64,000 bases of DNA. Origin: Alphaproteobacteria bacterium (GTDB taxonomy: Bacteria; Pseudomonadota; Alphaproteobacteria; Micropepsales; Micropepsaceae). This document shows, piece by piece, positions 27,891-37,011 of the stretch. The first letter of the stretch is position 1; each line of letters begins with the position of its first letter. Both the position numbers and the translations under genes were made by a program. The notes under the pieces were generated by a model that saw only the letters and a program-made list of their open reading frames with translations, did not search any database and was not told the DNA's origin. Where the stretch lies: assembly GCA_003139615.1 (NCBI GenBank), contig PLJH01000035.1, positions 18,292 through 82,291 of the forward strand. Direction: 5' to 3'.

Positions 27891-28838
27891 ATGCTGTCTT
27901 ACGCCATCCGGCGATTTATGGGCGCGATTCCCACGCTCTTCGTCATCATCACCATTGCGTTCTTCATGATGCGGATCGCGCCGGGCGGCCCGTTCGACAG
28001 CCAGCGCCGCCTGCCCCCCGAAATCGAGCACAATGTCGAGGCCGCCTATAATCTCGACAAGCCGGTCTACCAGCAATATTTCATCTATCTCGACCGGCTC
28101 GCCCATTTCGACCTCGGCCCGTCCTACAAGATCAAGGACTTCACGGTCACGCAGCTGATCGCCCAAGGCCTGCCCGTCAGTGCGCGGCTGGGCGCCAGCG
28201 CCATCGTGCTGGCCCTGATCTTCGGCATTTCGCTCGGCACCTTTGCGGCCCTCTACCAGAACAAGATCCTCGACCATGCCGTGATGAGCGTGGCCATGGT
28301 CGGCATCACGATTCCCACTTTCGTCACTGCGCCTATTCTCACGCTGATTTTCGGCGTCTATGGCGTGCATCTGTTCGGCTACGACGTTTCGCTGCCCGTG
28401 GGCGGCTGGAACGACGGCGCGCTCGAGAACATGATCCTGCCGGTGTTCGTGCTCGCATTGCCGCAGATCGCGATCATTGCGCGGCTCGTGCGCGGCTCCA
28501 TGGTGGAAGTGCTGCGGTCGAACTACATCCGCACCGCCCGCGCCAAGGGCCTTCCCGACCATCTGATCGTCACGCGCCATGCGCTGCGCGCAGCACTTCT
28601 CCCGCTGGTCAGCTATATCGCGCCTGCGATGGCCGATCTGCTCACCGGTTCGCTGATCGTGGAACAGATTTTCGGCATTCCCGGCATCGGGCGCTATTTC
28701 GTGCAAGGCGCGCTCAATCGCGATTATACGCTGATGCTGGGCGTCGTCATCTGTTATGCGATCCTGATCATTGCGTTGAACCTGATCGCGGACCTGCTCT
28801 ACGCCGTGCTCGACCCGCGCGTGAGGTACAAGCAATGA
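27891..28838 (+). CDS. oppB: Peptide ABC transporter permease OppB/DppB
   Basis: 315 aa. Start at MLSYAIRRFMGAIPTLFVII, the classic OppB/DppB opening; longer frames upstream are not protein-like. Six hydrophobic segments with the binding-protein-dependent transport signature (EAA loop) around YIRTARAKGLPDHLIVTRHAL. MRIAPGGPFD after the first segment is typical of the subfamily. Its stop overlaps oppC's start (ATGA). Inner-membrane subunit of an importer for oligopeptides or related compounds, together with oppC, oppDF and the downstream binding protein. Confidence 0.93.
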   Translation: MLSYAIRRFMGAIPTLFVIITIAFFMMRIAPGGPFDSQRRLPPEIEHNVEAAYNLDKPVYQQYFIYLDRLAHFDLGPSYKIKDFTVTQLIAQGLPVSARLGASAIVLALIFGISLGTFAALYQNKILDHAVMSVAMVGITIPTFVTAPILTLIFGVYGVHLFGYDVSLPVGGWNDGALENMILPVFVLALPQIAIIARLVRGSMVEVLRSNYIRTARAKGLPDHLIVTRHALRAALLPLVSYIAPAMADLLTGSLIVEQIFGIPGIGRYFVQGALNRDYTLMLGVVICYAILIIALNLIADLLYAVLDPRVRYKQ

Positions 28839-29773
28839 ACATGCAGCCGCTCGACACCGCCGCGGAAGAGACGATCATGCGTGCCGCCGCCGTCCAGGGC
28901 CGCAGCCTGTGGATCGATGCGCGGGCGCGCCTGCTCAAGAACCGCGCGGCCGTGGTGGGCATGGTGATCCTCGCGATCATCACGCTGTTGGCGATCTTCG
29001 CGCCCCTGCTGTCGCCTTATCCGTTCGACAAGGTCAATTTCAATCTCGTCTCGTGTTCGCCCGATTGGTGGCCGGACAAAATGGTTCTCTGCAATGCGGG
29101 CGGCGCGCACTGGTTCGGAACCGATGCGCTCGGCCGCGATCTGTTCGTGCGCGTGCTGTACGGCGCCCGGGTTTCGCTCGCGGTGGGGTTGGCTTCGACG
29201 CTCGTCAGCCTGGTGATCGGCGTTGCCTATGGCGCGATCGCGGGCTTTTTCGGCGGCCGCACCGACGAACTGATGATGCGCTTCGTCGATGTGCTCTATT
29301 CGCTCCCCTATATCTTTCTTGTGATCATCCTGATGGTCGTGTTCAACCGCGACATCTTCCTGCTTTTCATCGCCATCGGCGCCGTCGTCTGGCTCACCAT
29401 GGCGCGAATCGTGCGCGGGCAAACGCTCTCCATCAAGCAGAAGGAATTCATCGAAGCGGCGCGTGCGGCCGGCGTCGGGCAGTTCGCAATCATCCGCCGT
29501 CATATCATCCCCAATGTCGTGGGGCCGGTGATGGTCTATGTGACGTTGACGATCCCAGCCGTGATCATTGCCGAAAGCTTCCTGTCGTTTCTGGGTCTTG
29601 GTGTGCAGGAACCGCTCACGTCCTGGGGCGTGCTGATCCATGACGGCACGGATCAGATGGAAACCGCCCCCTGGGCGCTCATCTTTCCCGCGCTGTTCAT
29701 GGCGGTGACCCTGTTCTGCTTCAATTTCATCGGCGACGGGCTCAGAGACGCCCTCGATCCCAAGGACCGCTAG
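28835..29773 (+). CDS. oppC: Peptide ABC transporter permease OppC/DppC
   Basis: 312 aa. Starts with a cytoplasmic tail followed by NRAAVVGMVILAIITLLAIFAPLLSPYPF, the OppC N-terminal segment, then the HWFGTDALGRDLFVRVLYGARVS motif region, and the EAA loop KEFIEAARAAGVGQFAIIRRHI. Ends with GDGLRDALDPKDR, as the family usually does. Translationally coupled to oppB (4-base overlap); the fused ATPase gene begins 4 bases after its stop. Confidence 0.93.
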   Translation: MNMQPLDTAAEETIMRAAAVQGRSLWIDARARLLKNRAAVVGMVILAIITLLAIFAPLLSPYPFDKVNFNLVSCSPDWWPDKMVLCNAGGAHWFGTDALGRDLFVRVLYGARVSLAVGLASTLVSLVIGVAYGAIAGFFGGRTDELMMRFVDVLYSLPYIFLVIILMVVFNRDIFLLFIAIGAVVWLTMARIVRGQTLSIKQKEFIEAARAAGVGQFAIIRRHIIPNVVGPVMVYVTLTIPAVIIAESFLSFLGLGVQEPLTSWGVLIHDGTDQMETAPWALIFPALFMAVTLFCFNFIGDGLRDALDPKDR

Positions 29774-29776
29774 GCC

Positions 29777-31594
29777 ATGCCCGCGCCGATTCTCCAGATC
29801 AAGGACCTCGACGTTCGCTTCGCCACCAATGACGGCGAAGTGCATGCCGTCAGGAACGTGTCGCTCGACGTGTCGGCCGGCGAATGCCTGGGGGTCGTCG
29901 GCGAATCCGGTTCGGGCAAGAGCCAGCTTTTTCTCGCGGCAACCGGGCTCCTTGCATCGAACGGGCGCGCCACGGGCAGTGTGATCTTCCGCAATCAGGA
30001 GCTTCTCGGCCTGCCGCAGGTCAAGCTCAACCGGTTGCGCGGCTCGCGCATTACCATGATCTTCCAGGATCCGCTCACCTCCCTCACGCCGCATATGACG
30101 ATCGGCGCGCAGGTCATCGAGGCGCTGCGCATCCATCAGCGCGTGCCCTATGGCGAAGCCGAGCGGCGTTGCATCGAGATTCTCGATCTCGTGCGGATTC
30201 CCGAATCCCGCAACCGCATGACGCAATATCCGCATGAACTGTCCGGCGGCATGCGCCAGCGCGTCACAATCGCAATGGCAACGGTGTGCGGACCCGATCT
30301 TCTGATCGCCGACGAACCCACCACCGCGCTCGACGTGACCGTACAGGCGCAGATTCTGGAGATCATGCGCGATCTCAAGAAAGAGTTGAAAACGTCCATC
30401 GTGATGATTTCGCACGACATGGGCGTGATCGCCGGCATGGCCGACCGCGTGATGGTCATGCGCCATGGCGAGATCGTGGAATCGGGGCCGGTCGACGACA
30501 TCTTCTACCGACCGAAGAACGACTATACGAAGTCTCTGCTCGACGCGATGCCGCGCATCGACCGGCCGTCGCGCCCGGGCCATATTCCCCTGCGCCCGCT
30601 GGAAGAATTGTCGAACGCGCCCAAGATTCTCGAAGTCGAGGACCTGAAGGTCTATTTTCCGGTGCGCACCGGCGCCTTTCCGTTTACGCACTCGAAGACG
30701 TTGCGCGCTGTCGACGGCGTCGATTTCGAACTCAAGCAAGGCGAGACGCTAGGCATCGTGGGCGAGTCCGGTTGCGGCAAGTCCACGCTGGCGCGCGCGG
30801 TCCTCAAACTTTTGCAGAAGACCGAAGGCGTCGTTGTATGGTGCGGCCGCGATATCGGGTCGCTGCGCAACAACGCCGTTCGCAAGCTGCGCAAGGACTT
30901 CCAGATCGTTTTTCAGGACCCGCTCGCGAGCCTCGATCCCCGCATGACGATCGGTCAGTCAATCGCGGAGCCGCTCACGTCGCTCCAACCCGAATTGTCC
31001 CGCGACCAGGTGACAGCCGAGGTGCGCGCCATCATGGCTCGCGTGGGGCTCGATCCGGCCTGGATCAACCGCTATCCGCATGAATTCTCCGGAGGCCAGA
31101 ATCAGCGCGTCGGCATTGCGCGCGCGATGATCCTGAAGCCCAAGCTCATCATCTGCGACGAGGCGGTCAGCGGGCTCGATGTTTCGATCCAATCCCAGAT
31201 CGTCGATCTGATCCTGAAGCTGCAGGCGGAATTCGGCATGTCGATGATCTTTATCAGCCACGATCTTTCGGTGGTGCGCCAGGTGGCTCATCGCGTGATG
31301 GTGCTTTATCTCGGGCGCGTGGTGGAACTGGCGGACCGCAACACGATCTATGAAGACCCGCGCCATCCCTATACACGTGCGCTGATCTCCGCGGTGCCGA
31401 TTCCGGATCCGAAAGCCGAGCGCGCCAAAGCGCGCATCCCGTTACCCAATGACCTTCCCTCGCCGCTCGATTCGCGCGCGCCGCTCACCTTCCTGAAATC
31501 GAAAGCGATCGACGACCCCGACGCGGAACAATACCGCCCCAAGCTGCTCGAAGTGACCCGAGGCCATTTCGTGGCCGAGTACGATCAGGCTTAG
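29777..31594 (+). CDS. Fused peptide ABC transporter ATPase (OppD-OppF)
   Basis: 605 aa with two complete ATPase domains in one chain. Domain 1 (about 1-260): Walker A GESGSGKS, signature LSGGMRQRV, Walker [13 protein letters not shown]. Domain 2 (about 285-590): [30 protein letters not shown]. Each ends with the OppD/OppF C-terminal zone ([37 protein letters not shown]). In E. coli Opp these are separate proteins; fusions of the GsiA/YejF kind are also known. Energises uptake through OppB-OppC. Confidence 0.93.
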   Translation: MPAPILQIKDLDVRFATNDGEVHAVRNVSLDVSAGECLGVVGESGSGKSQLFLAATGLLASNGRATGSVIFRNQELLGLPQVKLNRLRGSRITMIFQDPLTSLTPHMTIGAQVIEALRIHQRVPYGEAERRCIEILDLVRIPESRNRMTQYPHELSGGMRQRVTIAMATVCGPDLLIADEPTTALDVTVQAQILEIMRDLKKELKTSIVMISHDMGVIAGMADRVMVMRHGEIVESGPVDDIFYRPKNDYTKSLLDAMPRIDRPSRPGHIPLRPLEELSNAPKILEVEDLKVYFPVRTGAFPFTHSKTLRAVDGVDFELKQGETLGIVGESGCGKSTLARAVLKLLQKTEGVVVWCGRDIGSLRNNAVRKLRKDFQIVFQDPLASLDPRMTIGQSIAEPLTSLQPELSRDQVTAEVRAIMARVGLDPAWINRYPHEFSGGQNQRVGIARAMILKPKLIICDEAVSGLDVSIQSQIVDLILKLQAEFGMSMIFISHDLSVVRQVAHRVMVLYLGRVVELADRNTIYEDPRHPYTRALISAVPIPDPKAERAKARIPLPNDLPSPLDSRAPLTFLKSKAIDDPDAEQYRPKLLEVTRGHFVAEYDQA

Positions 31595-31600
31595 GCACCC

Positions 31601-32212
31601 TCACTTCACGCGCGTGACCTTGTAGACTTTATCGCTGTCGTTGAGCGTCAGGTTGTAGCTGCCGAGGAAGCCGCGCGAGATCTCGACCTTATTGTCCTTC
31701 GGGTTTTTCCGGAACTGCGCGCGGTCGGAGTCGCCCTGCTCCTGCCGCCAGACCTGGCCGTTGTCGAGGAACACAATGAATTTGCCGAATGGGTTGACGG
31801 CGTAGTCCGTCACGCTCGCCGTGATGCTGTCGACCGGCGGAGGTTGGGCCGGCGTGGTCCCTGGTGGCGGCGGCGGAGGGGCCGGAAGCTTGTCGCTGCC
31901 GAATTGCTGCGGCGTGGTCTGCTGGGCCGGCGCGGTTCCGAAAAGGCCGCCGACATCGAAGCCGAACCAGGATTTTTGTTGCTCTTCGGTGGGAGGTGCA
32001 GATGGCTGCGTCGAAGCGACGGCCGCCGGCGGGGCGCTCAATGCATCCTTCACCTGGGGGGCAAGGGCGTCGTAGCAAGCCAGCCGGGCCTTATCGTCGG
32101 TCAGGGCGGCGCATTTCCCTAGTCCCTCAAGGACCTCGTGTTGGTCGGCCGCAAAGGCGGGAACGGCAAAAAAAAGCGCGGCCGCAGCCGTACCCCAGAG
32201 CAATCGGTTCAT
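31601..32212 (-). CDS. Exported proline-rich protein of unknown function
   Basis: 203 aa. Signal peptide MNRLLWGTAAAALFFAVPAFA-AD; the open frame upstream is not signal-like. Just after it is a motif GKCAALTDDKARLACYDAL, a 'C...D...RLxCYD' pattern seen at the start of several small exported proteobacterial proteins (VasI-like among others). The middle is proline-rich (PAPPPPPPGTTPAQPPP), and the C-terminus is a compact beta domain (QVWRQEQGDSDRAQF...SYNLTLNDSDKVYKV). It lies tail-to-tail with oppDF (6 bases) and divergent from oppA, inside the transporter locus but on the other strand. Confidence 0.75.
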   Translation of the reverse strand: MNRLLWGTAAAALFFAVPAFAADQHEVLEGLGKCAALTDDKARLACYDALAPQVKDALSAPPAAVASTQPSAPPTEEQQKSWFGFDVGGLFGTAPAQQTTPQQFGSDKLPAPPPPPPGTTPAQPPPVDSITASVTDYAVNPFGKFIVFLDNGQVWRQEQGDSDRAQFRKNPKDNKVEISRGFLGSYNLTLNDSDKVYKVTRVK

Positions 32213-32354
32213 GTCTCGTTTAGTCCCTTGTGGCTTAATTGGCAGGTTCATGGGGCCTGCCCGGCAACCTACCAAACGATAGGCCGGCCGGGGCATTCGT
32301 GCACCGGAAATCGGGCGTTCGATAGAGTCCACACGGCAAAGGTCAAGGCAAGTT

Positions 32355-34004
32355 ATGGCTGGTTCAGGATCGAGATTATCCCGGCGGCTGTTGCTCGGCG
32401 GGGCGAGTGCGGCGGTACTGATCGGCGGGACCGCTTTCGCGCTGCGGGGCTCGGGCGCGGGCCACCGCTCGGATGCCGACGCCAGGACCTTCAATCGCGG
32501 TAACGCGGCGGAGCCCGATACGCTGGACCCGCATCTCGCGTCTGCTTCTTACGAAAACAATATCATCGGCGACATGTTTCTGGGCCTGATGACGGAAGAT
32601 GCTGCCTCCAATGCCGTGCCCGGCGCGGCACTCAGCTATTCCGCCAGCGCCGACGGCCTCGTCTACACATTCAAGCTGCGCGATCACAAATGGTCGGACG
32701 GCGTGTCGGTGACGGCGCAGGACTATGTCTTCTCGATGCGCCGCATTCTCGAGCCGAAAACCGCAAGCCAATATGCGTCGTTGCTTTATCCCATCGTGAA
32801 TGCGGAAGCTGTCAACGGCGGCAAGCTGCCCGCCGACAAGCTCGGCGTCCGCGCCATCGACGACAAGACGCTCGAAATCTCCTTCGACATCCAGATCCCC
32901 TATATCGGCCAATTGCTGACGCATTACGCGACCTTCGCGGTGCCGCAGCATGTGGTCGAGTTGCATGGCGACCGCTGGCTGCAGCCGGAAAATATCGTCA
33001 CGAACGGCGCCTATGTGCTGAAGGAGTGGATCCCCAACGATCACATTCTGCTGGTGAAGAATCCGCATTTCTACGATGCGGCGAATGTGAAGATCGACAA
33101 CGTCTACTTCTATCCGACGCAGGATTTTTCCGCCGCCCTCAAGCGTTTCCGCGGCGGCGAACTCGACATCCAGAACGGCGTGCCGTCGCAGGAAATCGCC
33201 TGGGCGCGAACGAACCTGTCGGGCGCGCTGCATGTCTCGCCCTACATCCTGACGCAATACGTGCTGTTTAATTGTACGCAGCCACCGTTCAACGACGTGC
33301 GTGTGCGCACTGCGCTTTCGCTTGCCATCGACCGCGAGATCATCGCGGCCAAGGTGATGCATGCGGGCGAGAAACCGGCTTATGCCTATGTGCCGCCCTA
33401 TATGCCGGGCTATCCCAGCACCGCGCAGATCCGCTTCAAGGATCAGCCGATGGCCACCCGCATCGAGCGGGCGAAGGCGCTTCTGAAAGAGGCGGGCTAC
33501 GGTCCCAACAATCCACTCACCTTCGACTACAACATCGAGGATCAATCCGACTCGCGGCTCATCTCCGTCGCCATGCAGGCGATGTGGAAAGAGATCGGCG
33601 CGGATGTGCGCATTCTGCCGTCCGACGACAAGAACCACTACAATCAGCTGCGCCGGCAGGATTTCACGGCCGCATGGGCGGGCTGGGTCGCGGATTACCG
33701 GGATGCGAAGGACTACCTGTTCGTCTATCAGACTTCGAGTCGGGAATTGAATTTCGGGCGCTATTCCAGTACGACGTTCGACCGGCTGATGGACCAGTCG
33801 GATCGCGAGCGCGATCCCGCCCGGCGCACGCGCATTCTCGAAGCGGCCGAGCAGACCATGCTCGACGACGTCGCCGTGGCGCCCGTCTTTTTCGGCGTTT
33901 CGCGGGATCTCGTTTCGCCCGCCGTCGGAGGCTGGGTCAACAATCCCCTCGATGTGAACCGCACCCGCTACCTCTCGCTTGACCGGAGCCGCTTCCTCGT
34001 CTGA
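32355..34004 (+). CDS. oppA: Oligopeptide-binding protein (solute-binding family 5)
   Basis: 549 aa. The N-terminus has a twin-arginine motif (SRRLLLGG) before a hydrophobic stretch, so Tat export is likely. Family-5 features: RGNAAEPDTLDPHLASASYENNI near residue 50, YTFKLRDHKWSDGVSVTAQDYVFSMRR, and a C-terminus DLVSPAVGGWVNNPLDVNRTRYL. It supplies ligand to OppB/OppC/OppDF and is separated from them by the minus-strand exported gene, so it probably has its own promoter in the 142-base divergent gap. Confidence 0.92.
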   Translation: MAGSGSRLSRRLLLGGASAAVLIGGTAFALRGSGAGHRSDADARTFNRGNAAEPDTLDPHLASASYENNIIGDMFLGLMTEDAASNAVPGAALSYSASADGLVYTFKLRDHKWSDGVSVTAQDYVFSMRRILEPKTASQYASLLYPIVNAEAVNGGKLPADKLGVRAIDDKTLEISFDIQIPYIGQLLTHYATFAVPQHVVELHGDRWLQPENIVTNGAYVLKEWIPNDHILLVKNPHFYDAANVKIDNVYFYPTQDFSAALKRFRGGELDIQNGVPSQEIAWARTNLSGALHVSPYILTQYVLFNCTQPPFNDVRVRTALSLAIDREIIAAKVMHAGEKPAYAYVPPYMPGYPSTAQIRFKDQPMATRIERAKALLKEAGYGPNNPLTFDYNIEDQSDSRLISVAMQAMWKEIGADVRILPSDDKNHYNQLRRQDFTAAWAGWVADYRDAKDYLFVYQTSSRELNFGRYSSTTFDRLMDQSDRERDPARRTRILEAAEQTMLDDVAVAPVFFGVSRDLVSPAVGGWVNNPLDVNRTRYLSLDRSRFLV

Positions 34005-34039
34005 CAGTTCGGGTCTTCCAAATCGCCGGGGAGACGCAG

Positions 34040-34507
34040 ATGACGAAGGAATTGGAGGGCGGCTGCGCTTGCGGCGCGGTGCGCTATCGGCTCAAAAGCG
34101 CGCCGATGTTCGTGCATTGCTGCCATTGTCACGACTGCCAGCGGCAGACGGGCTCGGCCTTCGTTCTCAATGCGCTGATCGAGGCGGACCGGGTCGAGGT
34201 TCTTTCGGGCGAAACCGTCCCCATTTCGATGCCGACCGACAGCGGCAAGCCCCATCTCATCTATCGCTGCCCCAAATGCCAGACGGCGATGTGGAGCGAA
34301 TATGGCGGACGCACCAAAGATCGCTTTGTGCGCGTCGGCACGCTCGACGATCCTGCGCAAATGCCGCCGGACGTACACATCTTCACGCGCTCGAAACTGC
34401 CCTGGGTGAAATTGCCCGAGGGCGTGCCGGCATTCGAAATCTATTACGAGACCAAGAAGCTGTGGCCCGCGGAAAGCCTCGAACGACGCCGCGCGCTTTC
34501 CGGATGA
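34040..34507 (+). CDS. GFA-family zinc protein (glutathione-dependent formaldehyde-activating type)
   Basis: 155 aa. Zinc-binding cysteines in the expected arrangement: CACG near the start (GGCACGAVRYRL), CCHCHDCQRQTGS at about residues 33-45, and CPKCQTAMWS near 77. These match the GFA fold; most members are of unknown substrate despite the name. Start follows a GGGGAGACGCAG ribosome site. Its stop codon overlaps the start of a short oppA-like remnant. Confidence 0.88.
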   Translation: MTKELEGGCACGAVRYRLKSAPMFVHCCHCHDCQRQTGSAFVLNALIEADRVEVLSGETVPISMPTDSGKPHLIYRCPKCQTAMWSEYGGRTKDRFVRVGTLDDPAQMPPDVHIFTRSKLPWVKLPEGVPAFEIYYETKKLWPAESLERRRALSG

Positions 34508-34617
34508 AAGACACTCGCGACCTCGTGCAGCCTTATGTGAAGGGGTGGATCGCGAATATCCGCGACGTGAACCGGACGCGTTGGCTCTGGGTCGAAGGCA
34601 AGCCGGTGCGGCAGTGA
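34504..34617 (+). pseudogene. C-terminal remnant of a second oligopeptide-binding protein
   Basis: A 37-codon frame, overlapping the GFA stop by ATGA, encodes DLVQPYVKGWIANIRDVNRT followed by RWLWVEGK. This is the C-terminal signature of OppA-type proteins; the intact oppA 600 bases upstream ends DLVSPAVGGWVNNPLDVNRT followed by RYLSL. Nothing of the other ~500 residues is present. It is likely what is left of a duplicated oppA after a deletion or insertion, and it directly abuts the left edge of the prophage. Confidence 0.6.
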
Positions 34618-34621
34618 AGAA

Positions 34622-34999
34622 TCACGATTTGGTTGCGAGGAAATAGCCCGCCAATTGCAGGACGACCTGCAGCAGCACGGAGCCGCCCGCGCCTGCTATT
34701 GCGGCAATCGCGGCCATGGTGCGGCGGCGATCGGCGCGCCAGTTTTCGAGCGCGCCGACCCTCGCCTCGAGCTTCTCGCAACGCTCGCCGTCCTTTTCCA
34801 GCGCCTCGGTGCGCCGGATCATGCCACCGAAGGCCGCGCGCATTTCCGCCAGCATGCCGCTCATGATGGTAATGCTGGAATCAAGCTTGTCGATCTGGGC
34901 GAGAAACTCTTTACGGTCTTCCGCCACGCGATCGAGCGCCGCCGCCATGCGACCGATCTGTTGCGCGAGATCGAGGCTCGTTTGGGTGCGCGGGGCCAT
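34622..34999 (-). CDS. Prophage lysis-region membrane protein, coiled coil plus C-terminal TM
   Basis: 125 aa. Begins MAPRTQTSLDLAQQIGRMAA; residues about 10-95 are heptad-like and charged (DRVAEDRKEFLAQIDKLDS, EKDGERCEKLEARVGALEN), and the C-terminus is one hydrophobic segment (TMAAIAAIAGAGGSVLLQVV). Placed last in the lysis region. Could be a holin- or spanin-like accessory protein; no family recognised. Its ATG overlaps the preceding gene's TAA by one base. Confidence 0.65.
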   Translation of the reverse strand: MAPRTQTSLDLAQQIGRMAAALDRVAEDRKEFLAQIDKLDSSITIMSGMLAEMRAAFGGMIRRTEALEKDGERCEKLEARVGALENWRADRRRTMAAIAAIAGAGGSVLLQVVLQLAGYFLATKS

Positions 35000-35421
35000 T
35001 ATTTCTCTCCCGCGCTCATGCAGGCGCGATCGGCGTCGCGCATGCCGACCCAATCCATGAAGACGGCGCGCAGGATCGCGTCTTTCGGCAGCGCGTCATA
35101 TTCCTTGCGCATTTCATCCTGCTGCGCGGACGTCCAGGCCGTGAGCGGGATGCATTGTGCCGGCAATGGCGCGGCAACGGTCGTGCAACCGGCCAGAAAG
35201 CTTATGCATCCGCCTACGCCAAGGCTACGGCGGACAAGCGCGACCTGTCCGGCGTAGCGCGTCGCGCGAAGCCGGAAGGCGCAGACAACGCGGCGCGATA
35301 TTGAGATTGCATCTCGATGCCTTTCGCGCGCATTCGTACGCAACAAGCCGCTGCCATAAATTGCGGCGTGAACGCTCGCTTCTCCGCGTTCTCCGCGCCT
35401 CCGCGTGCCAAATCTTTTCAT
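34999..35421 (-). CDS. Spanin-like lipoprotein (Rz1-type?) with a repeat-derived 5' end
   Basis: The last ~65 codons look genuine: SFLAGCTTVAAPLPAQCIPL has a lipobox (FLAGC), followed by a short helical domain (AQQDEMRKEYDALPKDAILR) ending MRDADRACMSAGEK. That size and lipobox suit an Rz1-like outer-membrane spanin component. The codons before the lipobox come from dispersed-repeat DNA (see 35210-35415), and no normal start codon lies close before the lipobox, only the distant in-frame ATG at 35421. So the native signal peptide start has probably been lost and the gene may be dead. Confidence 0.5.
   Translation of the reverse strand: MKRFGTRRRGERGEASVHAAIYGSGLLRTNARERHRDAISISRRVVCAFRLRATRYAGQVALVRRSLGVGGCISFLAGCTTVAAPLPAQCIPLTAWTSAQQDEMRKEYDALPKDAILRAVFMDWVGMRDADRACMSAGEK
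35210..35415. repeat. Dispersed-repeat sequence inside the lysis region
   Basis: Contains two sequence types that recur in many GC-rich proteobacterial genomes: CGCCTACGCCAAGGCTACGGCGG (with a partial inverted repeat) and CTTCTCCGCGTTCTCCGCGC. It reads as non-coding debris but happens to stay open in the spanin frame. Recognition is from memory of such elements, not from a second copy in this window. Confidence 0.4.
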
Positions 35422-35645
35422 ATCGAATGCTCCTTGAGGCGAACATCGATTGCGTCGTCGGTTTTCGGCGCGGCGGCTTCGGCTTGCGCGATGGAAGCTT
35501 GCGTCTTGATTGCGGCGCGCGTCGCGTTTTCGGCATTGACGTGACCGGTGATAGCGCTCAACGCCTCATCGCCGATCCATGAGAGAATGGAAGGCGCGAG
35601 GCTCACCGCCAGTTTCTCGACCAGCGGAATCAGAAAAGCCCACAT
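35418..35645 (-). CDS. Small prophage lysis-region protein, holin-like
   Basis: 75 aa from ATG with AAGGAGCACAGC ahead of it. N-terminus MWAFLIPLVEKLAVSLAPSI is amphipathic/hydrophobic; the rest is Ala/Asn-rich helical (NAENATRAAIKTQASIAQAE) and charged at the end. Size and position next to the endolysin fit a holin or holin-associated protein, but with only one weak membrane segment the assignment is tentative. Confidence 0.6.
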   Translation of the reverse strand: MWAFLIPLVEKLAVSLAPSILSWIGDEALSAITGHVNAENATRAAIKTQASIAQAEAAAPKTDDAIDVRLKEHSI

Positions 35646-35730
35646 GCTGTGCTCCTTGAACGAATGGACATGAAAAATGAAAGACGGCTGCGACGCGGGG
35701 GGGATCGCAGCCGTCTTCCTGCGGCCGCGG

Positions 35731-36123
35731 CTAAGTGCCGGCGGCCGGTGTCGCCATCGCGCCCAGTTGGGTCTGCGCGGCCGACACGACCTGCCCCGCG
35801 GCGGCAACCGCCGTGCTTTGCGCGATCGTCTTGCCCTGGGTTTCGACTTTCTCGACGAGATTGTCTGCCACCTGGCTAATAGCCGCACCGGACGGCAGGC
35901 CGCCCGACAGGAGCTGGACCGCGTCCTGCACGAGATCCTCGCCGAAGGTTTCGAGAGCCGCGATCACGTCGCTCTCGAGCACAGGCTCGACATCCTGGAT
36001 CACGGCTGCGATACCGCCTTCGACCGCTGACCATTCGGCCGCAGCCCAACTCTTCAATTGCGCCCACGCTTGCGCGAAGCCGCTCGTCGCCGCAACGGAC
36101 GACGCAGTGTTGCCTTCTGACAT
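35731..36123 (-). CDS. Small prophage protein of unknown function
   Basis: 130 aa, start MSEGNTASSVAATSGFAQAW after GGAGAAATCGAAA. Mostly helical: WAAAEWSAVEGGIAAVIQDV, a segment DLVQDAVQLLSGGLPSGAAI, then an Ala-rich C-terminus. No clear transmembrane span. Lies between the endolysin and the holin-like gene, all in one direction, so probably expressed with lysis genes. Confidence 0.6.
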   Translation of the reverse strand: MSEGNTASSVAATSGFAQAWAQLKSWAAAEWSAVEGGIAAVIQDVEPVLESDVIAALETFGEDLVQDAVQLLSGGLPSGAAISQVADNLVEKVETQGKTIAQSTAVAAAGQVVSAAQTQLGAMATPAAGT

Positions 36124-36277
36124 TTTCGATTTCTCCGGGTTCGATGCGCGCAGAATCGCGTCGCATCGTGGAGAGGTCCCGCGCGGCGCTCGCCCCAACC
36201 CGGAAAGGTCAAGTCGCTACGCTCGATGCAGAACCGCTCCACGACAAGGCGCGGAGAGGGGGCGATTGGATTGGCTG

Positions 36278-36922
36278 CTATTTGCCGAGCAGCTTGAGAG
36301 CCCGGGATTTGATGATCGCGCGATCGGCAATGGCCAAGCACGCGCCATTGACGAGTTTCGTCACACGCGAGATGTCGTCGGCATCGGCCGCTTCGTTGAT
36401 GTTGCGCGCGTGCCAAAAGGAGATCGTGGTTTGAACGGCCATCACGGGTTCCGAAACGAGATCGGGATCCTCGGTCAGGTGACGGGCCGGATCGCCAAGC
36501 GTCTTGTCGGCTGCATCGTAATTCGCGCGGCCTGTCAGGCAGAACAACCCGCGGCCGCGAAAGCGATACCCGTCCCCGCTCGCCTCGTCACCATTGCCGT
36601 TGATATTGGCATAGGCGGCGTTGCCCAGCGCCTCCGGATTCATCGCGAGCAGATCGGCCCGTGCCTTGAGCGGGGGCCATACGACGGCAATACGCGCCGC
36701 GCGATAGGAGAGGTCTTCCTCAAGCCGCCGGAACATCCATGTTTCCACGGCCGCCTGGGCAAGGAAGTGCGCCAGGCGAAGCGGCGTGTCGATCTGCGCA
36801 GCCGGAAGCCGATCGGCCAGGATGGGCGCAAACGCCTCGACCAGCCCCGGCGAAGCCTCGTTGCAGACAAGGGCTTGCAGGAACTTCGCGTCGATCACGG
36901 TAGGAGGCGGCGGATTGGCCAT
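36278..36922 (-). CDS. GH19-type endolysin
   Basis: 214 aa. Chitinase-class-19/lysozyme fold: LRLAHFLAQAAVETWMFRRL with the catalytic Glu60 (family pattern AHFLAQ-x-x-HE), second acid region EEDLSYRA, and the substrate-cleft segment YRFRGRGLFCLTGRANYDAA, ending TKLVNGACLAIADR. The usual His before the catalytic Glu is Val here. No signal peptide, so release would need a holin. The first seven residues (MANPPPP) and 35 bases around the start are nearly the same as at the start of the tail fibre gene at 44990, showing shared initiation-region DNA. Confidence 0.85.
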   Translation of the reverse strand: MANPPPPTVIDAKFLQALVCNEASPGLVEAFAPILADRLPAAQIDTPLRLAHFLAQAAVETWMFRRLEEDLSYRAARIAVVWPPLKARADLLAMNPEALGNAAYANINGNGDEASGDGYRFRGRGLFCLTGRANYDAADKTLGDPARHLTEDPDLVSEPVMAVQTTISFWHARNINEAADADDISRVTKLVNGACLAIADRAIIKSRALKLLGK

Positions 36923-36938
36923 GAAGGACTCCGGTGGT

Positions 36939-36986
36939 CAGACGACTAAGGGTTCGTGGTCAGGTCGCAGAAAATTTGATAGGCTC
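36939..36986 (+). promoter_or_regulatory. Putative promoter of the first sulfotransferase module
   Basis: About 45 bases starting CAGACGACT are shared with 38402-38450; both contain TGGTCA and, after AGAAAATTTG, an AT-rich box (GATAGG here). It lies about 25 bases ahead of the sulfotransferase ATG. Promoter identity is inferred from conservation and position. Confidence 0.4.
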
Positions 36987-37011
36987 CGATGAATGTCCGG
37001 GCGGTGCGAAA

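Noticed and set aside
34600..34640. Prophage attachment site at the left boundary
   Set aside because: No tRNA end or recognisable repeat at this point; the matching right end is outside the window, so a core sequence cannot be identified.
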